Positions 51,258 to 64,000 are shown, counted from the stretch's first letter. The stretch is 64,000 bases of DNA from Eremophila alpestris peregrina (GCA_009792885.1 WMCF01000029.1:4296000-4359999), one strand, 5' to 3'. The notes: generated by a model not told the origin, from the letters alone. A program made the numbers and translations.

Positions 51258-54200
51258 GGCCAAATAATTAGAATGTAAAAGCACTTTTTGAAGTAAAAAA
51301 GAATTTTTTTTGTGATTGCAGCTATTTTTGCATACTCCAGCTTCAAACAAGCCACACAGCCCCCAAAGCCAAAGGACCCAGAAATCAGAACTCTGAAAGT
51401 AAATAAACTGAAAATGGATGCAATTATTTGTATACACCTATCATTACAATTAACTTCACATGTAGTTTACCTGGGAAATGACTATCCCCATTCTCTATCT
51501 GAGAAAAGCAGATTCATAGCCTGAGGGTATCACAGGGGTGAGGAGGTGAAATTCTGCTGAGATGGGAGCTCTCCAATAGACAGAAATGTCATAATTCCTC
51601 TCAAACAGAGGAGAATGGGCTCTGGGCTTCCATGTGATCAGCCTGGGACAGAAGGACAGAACTGCTTTTCAGAGGTGTAGGACAGAAACAGTTGTCACTG
51701 AAATCCATGGGAGTTGTCACTGCTCTGAGAGAAAGGGTTCATGACACATTGAATGATGGAGGCCAATGGGAAAAAATTGTAAAAAGGCCTAAGTCTAGGG
51801 ACTTGTAACACCAAGCTCTTTTATTACATCAGTCATGAGAAGCTGGAAAGGAGAATATTCTAGCTGATCTCATAAAAGACTTTATCTGTCCCTATGAACA
51901 TGGCAATTCTAAAATCCTAGGCCATCACTGACACAACATTACCACTGTGTCTAGAACTTGCAGTAACTTTCTTTTGATAGCTTCTTGTTTCACAGAGGAA
52001 CAACTATATTCAGAATCTCAGGGGAGTATAGCCCTCCCAGTTATACAACTGTATTGGTTATTTTTGGTGAGGCAGATAGAAAACCAAAGCCTCAAGGTTT
52101 TGTCTCTTCACCTGCTGCAGTGCAAGGAAAAAGGCATTTCAAAAGCCTGTATATTTTACATCTTATCTCTTAAACAAGAAAAGGCAAAACAAAGTAATAC
52201 TGACATTTCATTCCTGCAGAAGAAAGAAAGAGTCTTTCTCAGCATCTTATCTTATTTCACATTGGTCATTTCCCATTTATTTACTAGGATAAAATTGAAA
52301 AGTGTTGGTTTTTTTTTTTTACATACAGACAGGAAAGAAAAAGAAAAAAAGCACCCAGCAAAAATGAGGTGGGGAAGGAATCCATTCTTTTTCCACTGGA
52401 AGATTAGCTTGTCTATTAAAAAAATACCACAACAAATTTTCACATAACAAAAACAATTACCTTACTCTCCCCTCCATATGTAGCAGTTGAGATATGTATT
52501 AAAAGGGAATCAGCAAGAAGGCAGCAGGTGTTGAGGAGCATTTAGGCCAAAGACACCTGCTGTAGATGTCAAGAAAATCGAGAGAAATTAGGGACATCTA
52601 AGAGGACAAACACAGGTGAAAACTTGAAAAGTAAAAGGGTGCCAGGTGAAAGAAAGAAACAGTGCTAATCAGACAGATGAAATTAAAGGCTTGCAGATAA
52701 GCACTGCTGAGATGCCCACCCCATGAGCATAATCATTTGTAGCTACAGAAATAAACTTCAGAAGTTGCAGCCTGATGTAAATATGATCATGTATATCCTA
52801 TAACATCCTAAAAAGCTGTATGAGCTCATTTCAAATCCAACATTTTTCTTTCTTTTTTGTAAGAAGAAATTAATATACGTCCTGAAAACAGTGAATAAAA
52901 GCTAAGAACATTGTGGGCCTGCACAAAGTAGCCTGTTATAAGGTACCATTTAAGAGCATCTGGAAATCAGATATCAAGTGGTGGCTTTGAGTGATGAGAG
53001 AAACATCTGCTCCAATGCCAGCAAGGGGCAGCTATTTCAGCTGTAGAGCTGTGGACTCTGATCTGCAGAAATATACTGCATCTGGAAAACACTTTCTGTT
53101 TAGGTGTACTTGAAGGGGAGATTTTTTTGGAAGGTCATGGATTAAAAACATACAATTTTGTTTTTACAAATTGTATCAGGAAACCCTAAAAGATAGGAAG
53201 GGCAACAATCACATACGAAACTGCCAATAGCATTGCTGCTTATAGTTCTGAAGCAAAAGAAACACACGCAACCTGAACCAAGAGAATAGTTTCACTTTCC
53301 TAAAAACCTCCAACACCTACAATAATGTAAATAGCATTAACTTTAAAGGAGATAAATGGAATAGCCCACTATCATTAACAACACTGATCTCATATTAAAA
53401 ATTAAAGGAAAGCATGTTAAAAAAATCATAAAGTTAACCAACCTTTCAGTTGTTGTCTTCCTAATGTACCACTGAAAGAGCTTAAATACTAGTGTGACCT
53501 TTGTAAAGTTCAAGGATTCTGTAGTTGTATTGTGGGTAAAGTAATTAAAACAACCTACAGAATCCCTATTATCTACAGATTAGTGCTACGAAAAGAGTTC
53601 ATCAAAACTTTCCAATTTTGTTTCCCCACCAAAAGAAGACAGAACTGAATAGTTTTCCAAACTATTGGAAAAAGAGTCACTTCCAAAATAAGCTCAAAGC
53701 TTAATATGAATAATAGTCTTTTCAGGAAAATAAAAAACCCTACAGTTTTCAAGAAAATTAGAATATTATGAGCTAACACAAAGGTTTTGAAGACAACTTT
53801 GCCTCTAGTTCAGTTTCTATTTTTTTATCAAATGTCAAAATATCAGATTTTGTCATCACAAATACAAATGTGAGATCTTGCTTTTAATTACAGGATGTTG
53901 CAGTGAGTGCTAAAATGTGGATATCAGAAAACAAAATTAAATAAAATTTAAAAATGCAATAGCTTGTCTTTGTCAGGAAATGTCAGCAAAAGGACAATGT
54001 ATCCCAGTGCAATATCCCAGGTGTATCTCCTGTACCAATCCTACTGGCACGTCAGGAAATCATGGAAAACATAACAAGGTACATGATCTCCTGGCCCTCT
54101 AATACTAACTGAGTAGGATACCTTGAAAAAATAAATTGATATACACCAGCATGCCTTTCTAATCCACTCATATAATAGAAAGACATTTCCCATTCCATAA

Positions 54201-55784
54201 CAATGTTCCTAAAATGGAGGAAAGCAACTTGATAGGATTTTAGGTTAGTTTTTAGTTATTGTGATAGGAAGAAAGAAAATCCAGCTATGAGCTTTGACAG
54301 CATGAACAGCTCTACATGTGTAAATCCTTGTTCACCATGGTTTAAGTACCTATTTCCAAGTGATTTTGTGGAAAACAAAAGTAATAGAATTTTCTATTCT
54401 CCTCCCACTTACATAATAGATGACTGCATTCAATTGAAACCTTCTTTAAAACTTTTGAGCTGAGACTAATGATGGCAGTTTTGAGACAGCAGAATTTTTT
54501 AGAAATGTAGATGATGGGATAAAAACCAGGACTTTATAAAAAGACATTAACTAGAGTGTTTACTGGTGCAGAAATAGCAGAAATTATCAACATACATCTC
54601 TGCTCAGGTAGGCTGCAGATAAAACTTATGTGGCAAAAAAGGAAATTCTTCACTGGATTTCCACAAGTACAAGGTATATTATCCCAAAACCTTAGTGTGA
54701 AAGGGAAAAAAATAACTTAGTGTTCTAAAAGCCACTTGCCTGAGTTCCCTGAAGCAGAGAAAAATGCCTGTCCAACAAAAAATCAAGGGCAAATCTCAAA
54801 CAAGTTAAAACTATGTTAGTATTTCTCATGTGAGTTGTCCCAGGCGTTGTTCAGGCATGAAATAAAGGGTTTGTTGAGCACAGTAACAAGAAGTGATACT
54901 TCATTATAGGGTACCAGAAACAAAAAATTCTATATAATTCAGATATTTATAGTCATATCTGGGGGGGAAAAAAAACCCAGCCAACCCAACATTTGATGGA
55001 GAGACAACCTATCACTGAAAAAATTCAGTAGACTCTAAGTTAAGGTAAAATGTACTGAAAATTAAGAAATTGTAACATGTCCCAGTGCATATAAAATACT
55101 GTTTGCAGGAGATGGAGGGCTAGATGCAGGAAAGAACTTAAGCTCAGAAGTCAGATTTTAACTTAGTACATAACTCTGTCTTTCTGTTGTTTTCAACAGA
55201 CTGTTTTCAGCCCCAGTATCAGGGCATGTGGGACATGTACCTGCTGCCTGCCTGCCTGGAAGCCTTTGGAACACAGAAATTAGGCAGCCCTTTGTCTTAG
55301 GAAGACACCAAGTGAGCAAATGGAGGGAGTTTGAGCTCTTTTTCTGTGAAGGTTTCATGGCATTTATCACCAGAAGCATGATGTCACTGTTCATGTTCCC
55401 CATGCACAGCACAGACTCACAGCCCCAAACCTCAGCCTGCCATCCTTGGCTGGGCTCCCAACCAGGCCCAGGGAAGTCCAAGCATGAGCTCTGCTGCCTG
55501 GTGGAAAACACAGAGACACCAGCCAGAAGAGAAACTTGAACACACAACCAGCCCTCACTGGCATGGAGGGAGTGATGTGAGTCTCACAAACATCAAAAAT
55601 GGCATCAAACAAAAATTAGTGTTTTCACCACTTTTTCTACACCCAGCTTCTTACACTGATTCGGTTTCATTTTAAATATTAGTCTTCATGACTTTGAATA
55701 TATAAAACATAAATAACTATATAAGAACTGAATAAAAATACCCAGGCTTTCCTTATTTTTAGGCAATACTTAATAAAAAATTTT
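51258..55784. other. Unique non-coding sequence
   Basis: No gene is supported. A 166-codon plus frame (51947-52447) is the longest in the window but runs across T12 at 52309-52320 and an A-rich stretch and has no domain. The interval 55200-55560 is locally richer in G and C, with a small TGCC repeat near 55245 and a moderately good acceptor (pyrimidine tract ending CAACAG at 55199), but opposing frames on both strands and no domain argue against an exon. Confidence 0.5.
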
Positions 55785-55862
55785 AAAGCCCAACAAAAAA
55801 CCACCAAAACCAACCAACAACCCCATCAAAAAAGAAGACCCAAAACCTACAACTGCTTCATT
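55785..55862 (+). repeat. A/C-rich low-complexity tract
   Basis: About 78 bases consist almost entirely of A and C on the plus strand (AACAAAAAACCACCAAAACC-type phrases), with few G or T. It looks like a degenerated simple repeat. Strong strand asymmetry like this can mark an old CA- or AAAC-type repeat. Confidence 0.7.
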
Positions 55863-58800
55863 GTCTAAAATAAATCACACAGAGAAAATATCTGTCATTG
55901 TCAAACTCCTTCCCTTGGATTACTAGCACTGAGAATCCACTTTAGAGGTATATTTCTGTAGTGCAATGATGCTTATTCACCTATTAAGTTAATCAGTGGT
56001 ATTTGTTCCCTCTGGATATGGTTTTGAAAAACTCTTTTAATCCAAGCTTTCTTTTTAGGATTGCAGTCAAGACTGGAGGCAAAACAAAATTAACTCTAAT
56101 TGTACTGATCTACTAAACCACATGACTCAGCACTTCAGGTACTAAAAATTCATCTGCAGAAAAACTCAAAGCACTCACAAATGCCTGACAAGACCTGCTT
56201 TTCCTACCTGACAAGCTGAGTCTGAAAAGAACTCTTAGTGGATTCCCAGCAGTGAGGACAGGGAGTTAAGGATACATTAGTATGGGAGCTGATCCAAGCA
56301 GCACTTTACACAGTACAGACCAGTCCCAGCCTGCATGAGGACAGCAGGGCAGTGCTGCACTCAGGTAACAGGTCCTGCTAAGCTCTGCAACATGCACCAC
56401 CTGCACAGCTCCCACTGCAAGAGAAACCTGCTTCACACTGCCCAGAGATATTTATCTAGCTTGGCTAAAACATGTAAAAATAGCACCCAAAAGTGTTGTG
56501 TCCCAGGTCTCATGGGATGTGGTAAACTACTGCACTCTCTTGGTCATGATGCCCTTTTAATGTTGGCATGCATGACCACAGAAAGACCAGCTTGGTTCCT
56601 TAGGTGATACTCAGAACAAGGCAGGGAAAACTGTACCTGCAGCTGCCCACTCCAGCTATGGATTATATAGCATTGATTATATGCAGCTGCAACAGACTGG
56701 TTGGTGGCATTTCAGGGAGAGCCCTACAATGTCAGCCCTTCACTCTACCCAGATAATAAACTCTTTAATGCTAATTATAACAAACTCTTTAATGCTAATC
56801 AACTGTGGTTTGCTTTGTATTTATACATAATTTTGCACGTTCAATCCCTGGCTTCATTTAAACTCTCAGTGCTACTGCACGTAATAAGGACCAGTAATAA
56901 CAACTAAAGACACAGTAACTTTGTAAAAAGTTTTTTAAAAAAATATCTTGAAGACATTTAACCTTTCCTGCTTATGAAGAAAAATGAAGGAAAAACCCCC
57001 CACATAAGACTGCTGATTTCATATCTTGTGACTAACCAGGGAAAGGGAGTGGAAAGGATGTGTATGCCATGATTCTTTAAAAAACATGATCCAGGTCATA
57101 AACCTGCCTAGCCAGATATGGGAATATACTGCACTCCGTAACTCCAAGGATAACTGCCCACATCTTCAAGTAACACAGGTATGTACAACAAGTGAACTTC
57201 TGGAGCAAAATGCTCCCTCATGTCTGAGTGCCCACTATATGTGAAAAGAAACAGCAAAGCGTTTCCACAGAGAGGCTGAACTCCAGACTGCACAGGTCAG
57301 CCTGCTCCAGTCCCGAGTTCCATGACCTTACACAGCTGCTGTGGTATGGATGACTGCAAATCATTACAGCTTAACAGAGCTCTAATGGAAGGACAGCTCT
57401 CTGCCCTGCTCCGTGCATCTCTGCAGAGAGTGAACTGACACCCAATAGAATGGTAATCAATACATACCTGACACAAGCAATGTACATAAATTACAGATGA
57501 AGGACCATTTAAATACATTCAAACAGCACAGTTAGCCCTTCAGATGCACTTGAAATGCAGATCTTGTTAAATGAAAATTGGTTTGTGATACATAATTGTA
57601 CAGAGTACCTTTTCACAACAAAGGCAGGTCACATAACAGGATCTGGGATGAACAAAAGACCAGCTGCTTCAGAGACACAATATCATCAGACCAAGAACAC
57701 TGCCAGGTATTTCCTGCAGTTCCAGCTCCTTTACATTAAATGTAATTTACCTTAAAGTATTGATTGCCTTCACAAAAGTGTTTCTTGCTTAGTGATTCTA
57801 TCCCATTCACTGCCTGCTTCTATTTCCACATTTCTGCTCTTGTTCTCAGACATGCCTTCAGCATGATGCAAGTGATCACATTATTCATCTGTTGTCCATC
57901 CCTTTGTTCAAAGATCTGATCTAAATAAAGGCACAAATCATTTTCATCTCACACCACATATGCACCAGAATAATTCCTCCCAGAGCAGTTCCTCAGCAGC
58001 ACTATGCTGATTTACACTAGTTAAGCATCCAGTCTGTGAACTCTATATAAGCCTAAGAGAAAAATCAAAGCCCCAGGAGATCTGTTCTTTTTGAGATGCC
58101 AGTGAGAAATGAACTGAAGCAGTCCATTTGTCATAAGTAAACTTTGTTTTTCATCTTTATTCACCTCTACCACACATTTTTCCTTCACTCATCACTTGTT
58201 TCTCTTCTCTTCAGATGCTCACTTAGAAATATGAGAAAAAGCAATCCAGTTTGATTCACAGGTATTCCCCCTCAGATAAGCAAGGAGTGAGCACTCACAA
58301 AAACAGGAAACTATATGAGTTCATTTTGCAATAACTACTGAGGAGTAAATTATTACTCCAGACACAAAAAAAGCTAAATCTCAATAGCTGCTATTTCAAA
58401 CACAGATTAATTTACCTTTATTTTGTCATCTGCAAGGTGTGGAGAACATTACATGGTAACTAGTAAGCTACAAAACTGATTAGTACTAATTTGGTCACTA
58501 ACCAAAAGTGTTAGGTCAGTGAGGGAAATACAAAAAAAAAAACAGTTTCTCATATCTTTAAACTTATCTGAAATATTTTTTCTTCTATTCCATGTATATA
58601 ATATAGTCACAGCTTGTACAAAGAAACAGCAGATAGAGGCTGTTGCAGAGGTAATCCAGCACACTAAGGAGAGAAAACTTGCAAGAGTAACTGATACAGA
58701 AAGCTTTGCACCAGCGAACACATTTCTATCACTGAGATCACGTCTTGATTCTCTCACAAAGTTAATCCTTTTCTTGAGGAATACAATTTGTTAGCCTGCC

Positions 58801-59199
58801 CCTAACACAGCTCTTGCAGTCAAAATTACTGCATTTATACTTTAGTACCTCCCAGCTTTTAATACCTATTCAGCCATATGCAAGAGTGAAATATTCCATT
58901 AAAAAGATGATCAAGCAATTCTACTGAAAAACTTACATCACCCTCTTTGTAAAAATCTCATCTAGTTTGAATTTAAGCTAAAAAAAATTGCTCTGCTCTT
59001 AACAATATAACAATGAGAGCCCTAGTGAACAAGACTCAATTGGTTCCAAGTGTTTTATCCTGCACAGAATGGCAAAAAGCAGCTAGAAATGTGCTCAACC
59101 TTCTCAATCCTGAGCATTCCTGTGGCACAGAGCAAAACCCTGGCTGGCACAGAGCTCCTTCTACAGCCAGCCCATGTGGTAGCTTGGGAGATACCTGGA
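55863..59199. other. Unique non-coding sequence
   Basis: No gene is recognised apart from the tandem duplication listed at 56758-56799. An acceptor-like TATATAATATAG ends at 58605 and is followed by a frame reading ACTKKQQIEAVAEVIQHTKE, which is protein-like but short; a GAG|GTAATC donor-like site lies at 58647-58655. I do not consider this sufficient to call an exon. Confidence 0.45.
56758..56799. repeat. Tandem duplication, 24-bp period
   Basis: AAACTCTTTAATGCTAAT at 56758-56775 recurs without mismatch at 56782-56799, giving about 1.8 copies of a 24-bp unit. Perfect identity points to a recent slippage event, and such loci are often polymorphic. Confidence 0.85.
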
Positions 59200-59326
59200 G
59201 TGCAGTGTGTGCAGCTGCCCAGAGCATTGGTGCAAGGGCAGAACCTGTCTCTTATACACATCTAGATGTGTATAAGAGACAGGTGCAGTGTGTGCAGCTG
59301 CCCAGAGCATTGGTGCAAGGGCAGAA
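59200..59326. repeat. 44-bp direct repeat flanking an adapter sequence (assembly artefact)
   Basis: The 44 bases 59200-59243 (starting GTGCAGTGTGTGCAGCTGCC, ending GGGCAGAA) are repeated exactly at 59283-59326. Between them lie one extra C (59244) and the 38-bp synthetic adapter. The duplication is far longer than the 9-bp target duplication made by Tn5. The simplest explanation is that two overlapping contig or read ends, each still carrying adapter, were joined through the palindromic adapter without collapsing their shared 44 bases. The true chromosome probably has a single copy, with 59243 followed directly by the TTAGTG at 59327. Confidence 0.93.
59245..59282. other. Nextera / Tn5 mosaic-end junction adapter (synthetic contamination)
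   Basis: CTGTCTCTTATACACATCT at 59245-59263 is followed immediately by its reverse complement, AGATGTGTATAAGAGACAG, at 59264-59282. This 19-bp sequence is the engineered Tn5 mosaic end, a laboratory hybrid of the natural inside and outside ends. The 38-bp head-to-head form is the Nextera mate-pair circularisation junction. It is not part of a natural transposon: no transposase or resistance gene accompanies it. Translation across it yields the peptide SYTHLDVYKRQ on either strand, because the sequence is its own reverse complement. Frames crossing 59013-59430 therefore contain artefactual residues and should not be annotated as proteins. Confidence 0.98.
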
Positions 59327-62300
59327 TTAGTGCAAGAAAATGGGCTCTTAAACTGGTTACAGAGTGTAGAGCCTGCCTGGATCTCTATGCTGTAACTGAG
59401 AATCCAAAAAAAAATTAATACACATTGCACTCACCACAGCCACACATATTGGATCATTTTGATCCCAAGTACACACAAATGCATCAAATCAGGAGCTGTT
59501 TAATTGTTCAGAAGTCAGTCTAGACTAGCACATGGCATGAGCCCTTTCCAGTTCATATGCAGTCCCGTCAAGAATCACTCAGCACACAAGAGCAGAGGAT
59601 GAGGTCTGAATAAAATAACATGGACTTCATGAGGTCTTCCAGCCCAGCATGACCTTACTGCATCTTTCCCAGAAGGAAGAGGGGAGCATTTGTTCTAGCC
59701 AAGGACAGCCCACAAAAAGCCTTTTCTCACCCCCAACTGCCCTGGGTGGTGGTGTGGCAGCCCCTTCTGTCCAGCCATGTTGGCCACAGGAACCATTCAC
59801 ATTTCCCCATTCTGCAGCCCTACCCTTCACTTCCCCTCTGGGAGAGCAGGAATGGAGACTAGGAGAGGGGAAAACTGTTCCTGGGATTATTTACAGAATT
59901 ACTATATAACACCCATTCTTAAAAGGCAGTGCCTGTGGGTGCATTTCCTTTGTGCAGGATGAGAAATCAGTTACATAACAGAAACTCATGGAGCAGGGAA
60001 GCACAAAGCATTAACAAAGCACACTGAAGTTCACTCGAATTGAGGTGATGGGTTTGCACTGCCAGCTGGCAGTCAGACAGTCTGGCAATGTCAAAGGTCT
60101 TCATGTCTCCTGATAACAGAGACAGCAAGGGCTACATGTAACCTCTCTGAAGCAGTATTTGATGTGACTGGTGGACATTTGGCTAAATGTTCATTATGCC
60201 TTTTTAGCCAAGACTTCAAAATGCAAATGCCAGGTGCTGTATCTCACAGCAGATCGAGCTGGAAATTGTATATCTCCATGTATTAAACAGCCAAAATACA
60301 GAAATAAAAAATCTAGATCAGGCTACAGTGCAGATTTTTATGTACAGATGAAGCACACAAAACATGAAAACACATGCAGATGCTAACTAGAACAAAACTG
60401 CCAGAGTTGAATTGGTTGGCAGTCAGTGTGACTCTAGGCGGATATAGCTGCAGATTGTTCTATATTGTCCAAGAAATGAAAGCAGAAAAACCAAATATGT
60501 AAAAGCAGATTTATAAAATGAAAGCACAGCAACATTCCCAGCCACAACTGTAAATCTGGATAAAGTAACTTATTAGTAACAGTAAAGAAATTAACTGAAT
60601 TATAAGACTTTTAATACCAATAATGACAACGTACTGAAAACTTAGAGGAAAGCAGGTAATGCCTTACAAAGAACAAGAAAACCTTACCCTGACCTCAGTG
60701 TTTTTCCCTCACATAGTACACATGGGTAAGAGAGTGACAGTGCAGTCATACCTTTACACACAACTTGCTGCCATGCATGCCAGTGTTTGCAGTGCAGCCA
60801 GGATTTTATTCTAGGTTTAGTGGAGCTGTGTGTAAGGCAAGAGAGAGATTGTGAGATCAAATGATGAGCTCAACGAGCCCTGGCATGAGTTCCTGGGCTT
60901 TAATAAAAGCTTGGAGGTCAGAGAAGAAAAGAGAAGGAGTTCAGAGAGGCAGGGCTATCTATCCATCTTCTTCAAGTACTACCAAGGCATTCAGGCCACT
61001 TCTGCTTCCTGGCAAAGCCTAGCAAATATTTAAGGAAGCAACTAAGCATGCGAAAAAGTACATTTCCTCTTTTTTTCCTTCCCTTCCTTCGTTTTTCCCT
61101 CAAATGATTGCTATTTCACTGTTTTCACCCTTTGTTTGACTTTCCCTTTAAATTTACAGACGTGCAGATTGGTTCCAAAGGGAACTGCCTTGCCAAAGAG
61201 CATGCAGGCCAAGCTCGACTCAGCATGAGTCTGTCCTCTTGGTAAGAAGGCTGAGTAAAATTTGAAAAGACACTCATTGCATAAAGAAAGAGAATCACTG
61301 GAAAAGCCAGTTTCAAGTCAATCAAAACTACATGAATAGAGCAAATATTTTTGGCCAAAGATAGAAAAACTTTCTGTGTGGACTAAGAATGAAAATACTC
61401 TGTCAAATATTTAAATTGATCTGGTATTTTAAACAAGGTTCCAAGTTTAATTAATGAAACAAAACACTGTTGTTGACTAAAGTAGTTTTAAATCTTTTCA
61501 TTTTACACTTGCCCACTAATAAAAAACCTCCACTTCCCACAAGTGAACATTGCAGGTCACTGTTGGAATGTAGAGCACAGAACCCAAAAAGCTTTCTTTT
61601 ATCAATCATATGAGCTGTCCACATGTTGAGGGTAATGCTGTCATTAGAATTCAGTTAGCTGTTTCATTATATAAAACAATACAAGGTTTTTTTCTGAAAT
61701 AAGTTAGCAAATACTAGCAAGAATTCAAAGAGAAAGGGATTTTGGTACAGTACACATCCTTCAGTTTGACTTTAGCTATTGCTGCTCTGGTGCTACACTA
61801 AAATAAACTCTTATGTTTTCCTACCTTTTCCTCATCTTATTATAAGTTTGGTTTTCTTAACGTTTCTACCTAGAGTTTCTTTGAGATAAAGAACCAATAT
61901 TCCCTACAATTACACCTCAATAACATCTACATGGACATTTTGCTTTAATATTTGAAGATCATGGTCTGGCCAAGAGACTCTTCAAGCTAGTACCTAACCA
62001 CTTCAAGTGAAAATAAATGCAGCCCAAAGACTTAAAAGCCTCTACTTATACCTACAGTTATTCTGAGCATTGCTCCCATTTGCCAAAGGGTGTCACAGCA
62101 GCTTTCCTGCACAAGTAGTTACAACAGTAATCCATTGATGACAAGACAACATAAAAAAGCCTTGAGCATAGCAAGGTGTGCTCAGTAGGACCTTCTGAAA
62201 ATCAAGATTATTGTTGAAGCGTTGCACTATAGTTTCTTCCCAGTTTGGTGTGTGTGTACCAAATGCTTACTCACTAGGGAAATTACTATCCAGGAAAAAG

Positions 62301-64000
62301 TTTCTGAAACACTGAGAAGCAGGATGGGTAGGTCTAGTCTGAGAATATATCTTGAAATAAGCCTCAAAGGGCTCAAATGATGGCATGGCACTAGAAGTAG
62401 GCACCAGACTGTTTTGCTTTATCAAGAACACTGAACTAAAACATGACCAAGGATGCCTGAGAAACATTATTGACAAAAATGGATTTTGTCTGTATTTGAA
62501 GCAGACTGTTATGAGCTTGAGAAGCAAACAAGACTTTGTTTTGTTTTTTGGGGTTTTTTTTTAGGGATTACAGTTCAGGACTGGACTCCTAAATCCTTTT
62601 ATGTATCCAGATTTTTATCTTATTTTGCTCAATCCCAGCCCCCAATACGATTTTAGGAAAGTTTTCAGTGTCCTCTAACAGAGATCCAGTACCTGCTCAG
62701 TGCTACTATACTCTGTATCTGCCAAAGCAAAGGCCTGGAATTACCTAAACAGTTGTTACATGCAAATTCCCTGTGGAAGAGAAGCAGTGGGATATATTGC
62801 CATTTTGTATGAACATGCAGGTTCATCTTACATAAACAAGAGCCTTACTACAGTGCTACAGTCCCCTCCAGACTTGAAAAGCAAAATAACTGCCATATTC
62901 ATAAATCCCAGATAGCCCATGAATCCCAAGAGCTACCCTGAAATGAGTTTCCACCTTCACAGGAACTACATTATTCAAAGGACCTTGCACTTCTAATTTG
63001 TCATTGTAATGTGTTCTTCAATACCTTGCAGTGACATTGTGTAATTTGACAGTGTTACATGAATTGCTCTCTGAGGACAAGTTATCCAGTAATATTCCCA
63101 GTGCCGTTAGTTTCACTGCTGAACATGGCCACTTTCACCAGAAGGACAGAGCGTGTAGTTATTGCAGAGTAATTATTTCCATATTGGTTAATTTTGTTAC
63201 AGAGAGTAAAAGTGGCCTCACTGAAGCTTAAATAGCCTCCATCAGCCCCTCTCTGACAGTCTCTTAAAACAAAGCTGAAACTGCTGAGACAGCAGTGATC
63301 AAAATTTATCATGTTCTGCAACAGAATGTTCTATTGCTGAAAAGTCTTTGGGGATGACACTACTCTTTCTCATAAAACAGCACCTAAAATGCTTCATACA
63401 GTCGCTCCACAGACTAAAACACATCCTTTAAACCACACACTGCCAACAAATCACCAACCACCAGTAACAGCACACGGCTGAAGTGCCTCTGAGCAAGGAG
63501 CAGGGAAAAGAGCAGATCTGAGGCCACTGAAGGATGCAGTGATGACAGAACATTTACACAAGTGTGGCACATCCAGGGCCTTGCTCTTCATCTGGAACAT
63601 GCTGTACTCCTCATCCACATTTCTCTTCCAGTAACTGTTCTAACACAGCTCTGGGTTTTGGTGGTTTGGGTTTCTTACAGCTGCTATCCATAGATTACTC
63701 TGATAATGACTAGACAAACAATGTTATCACCCATATGTCCCTTAATGCATATTTTAACATAGTTTAATTAAGAATTGAGAAACAGCTATCACTGCAATCA
63801 GTGAGAAGTACAACTCATTAGACCAGACTATTATGGATGTAGAAAAAACTCTTATAAAACAGGCATGTAGCTATTCAATTATGTTTTTAAAAATACTAAA
63901 ACTATGATTGTATACAAATTACTGATAAAAAATTTGGCAGAAAGATATATTGACATTTCGAAATAACAGCAGTCAGAACAAATAAGTGTGTCTTCTAAGC
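59327..64000. other. Unique non-coding sequence
   Basis: No gene is recognised. 59600-59900 is locally richer in G and C with opposing frames but no domain. A perfect 16-bp palindrome at 60058-60073 is listed separately. A 60-codon frame at 60851-61033 is charged and protein-like but isolated. Low-complexity T/G sequence occurs at 62536-62565. Confidence 0.5.
60058..60073. other. Perfect 16-bp palindrome with an E-box core
   Basis: ACTGCCAGCTGGCAGT equals its own reverse complement and is centred on CAGCTG, an E-box recognised by bHLH dimers. The base pairs beyond it do not match. A further GTCTGGCA occurs ten bases on. Use as a binding site is a guess from the motif. Confidence 0.6.

Noticed and set aside
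51947..52447. 166-codon plus-strand frame, the longest in the window
   Set aside because: It runs through a T12 and a poly-A-rich stretch, has no domain or splice context, and its composition looks random.
55158..55547. 129-codon minus frame opposite a 103-codon plus frame
   Set aside because: Both arise from a locally GC-richer stretch with few stop codons, and neither shows a domain.
59245..59282. A natural Tn5 or IS50 insertion
   Set aside because: The 19-mer is the engineered mosaic end, not the natural inside or outside end. There is no transposase or cargo, and the flanking repeat is 44 bp rather than 9 bp.
59013..59430. Open frames of 60-105 codons crossing the adapter on both strands
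   Set aside because: They contain residues encoded by the synthetic mosaic-end sequence (SYTHLDVYKRQ and its frame variants), so they are artefacts.
1..64000. Prokaryotic operons, CRISPR arrays, toxin-antitoxin or defence systems, or viral genes
   Set aside because: No ordered same-strand coding series, no regularly spaced repeats and no recognisable viral or bacterial protein; composition and retroelements are those of a bird nuclear genome.

Overview
This 64 kb window reads as non-coding DNA from a bird nuclear genome, most likely a songbird (passerine). It is AT-rich, CpG-poor and repeat-poor. Open reading frames are short and occur on both strands without order, as expected by chance. 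No ribosomal binding sites, operons, CRISPR arrays, rRNA or functional tRNA genes are visible. The strongest taxonomic marker is a degraded minus-strand SINE at about 44962-45095, with a tRNA-Ile-like head and a CR1-like tail. That is the architecture described for TguSINE1 of songbirds. A separate CR1 3'-end scrap lies at about 19037-19075, and a decayed fragment of a CR1-like reverse transcriptase C-terminus at about 42635-42785. I identified no complete protein-coding gene. The window is best read as intergenic or deep intronic.

Layout. 1-2560: plain unique sequence. 2620-3040: a CpG-retaining block with an octamer-like POU site, a candidate conserved regulatory element. 4826-4895: an AT-rich degenerate duplication with clustered TAATTA cores. 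9752-9984: the most coding-like stretch, a possible 3'-terminal exon with a splice acceptor. 12955-13024: a long, nearly perfect hairpin. 19037-19075: CR1 tail. 42635-42879: LINE fragment followed by a small perfect hairpin. 44962-45095: SINE. 45900-45923: G-quadruplex motif. 59200-59326: a sequencing-library artefact. The rest is unique AT-rich sequence with homopolymers, small tandem duplications and short palindromes.

The clearest anomaly is at 59245-59282. Two 19-bp Tn5 mosaic ends stand head to head and form exactly the Nextera (mate-pair style) junction adapter. A 44-bp sequence is directly repeated on both sides. This is synthetic DNA left in the assembly, not biology, and it creates spurious peptides in several frames. 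No new multi-gene system is supported by this sequence. The biological items most worth checking are the coding-like segment at 9752-9984, the hairpin at 12955-13024 and the CpG-retaining block at 2620-3040.
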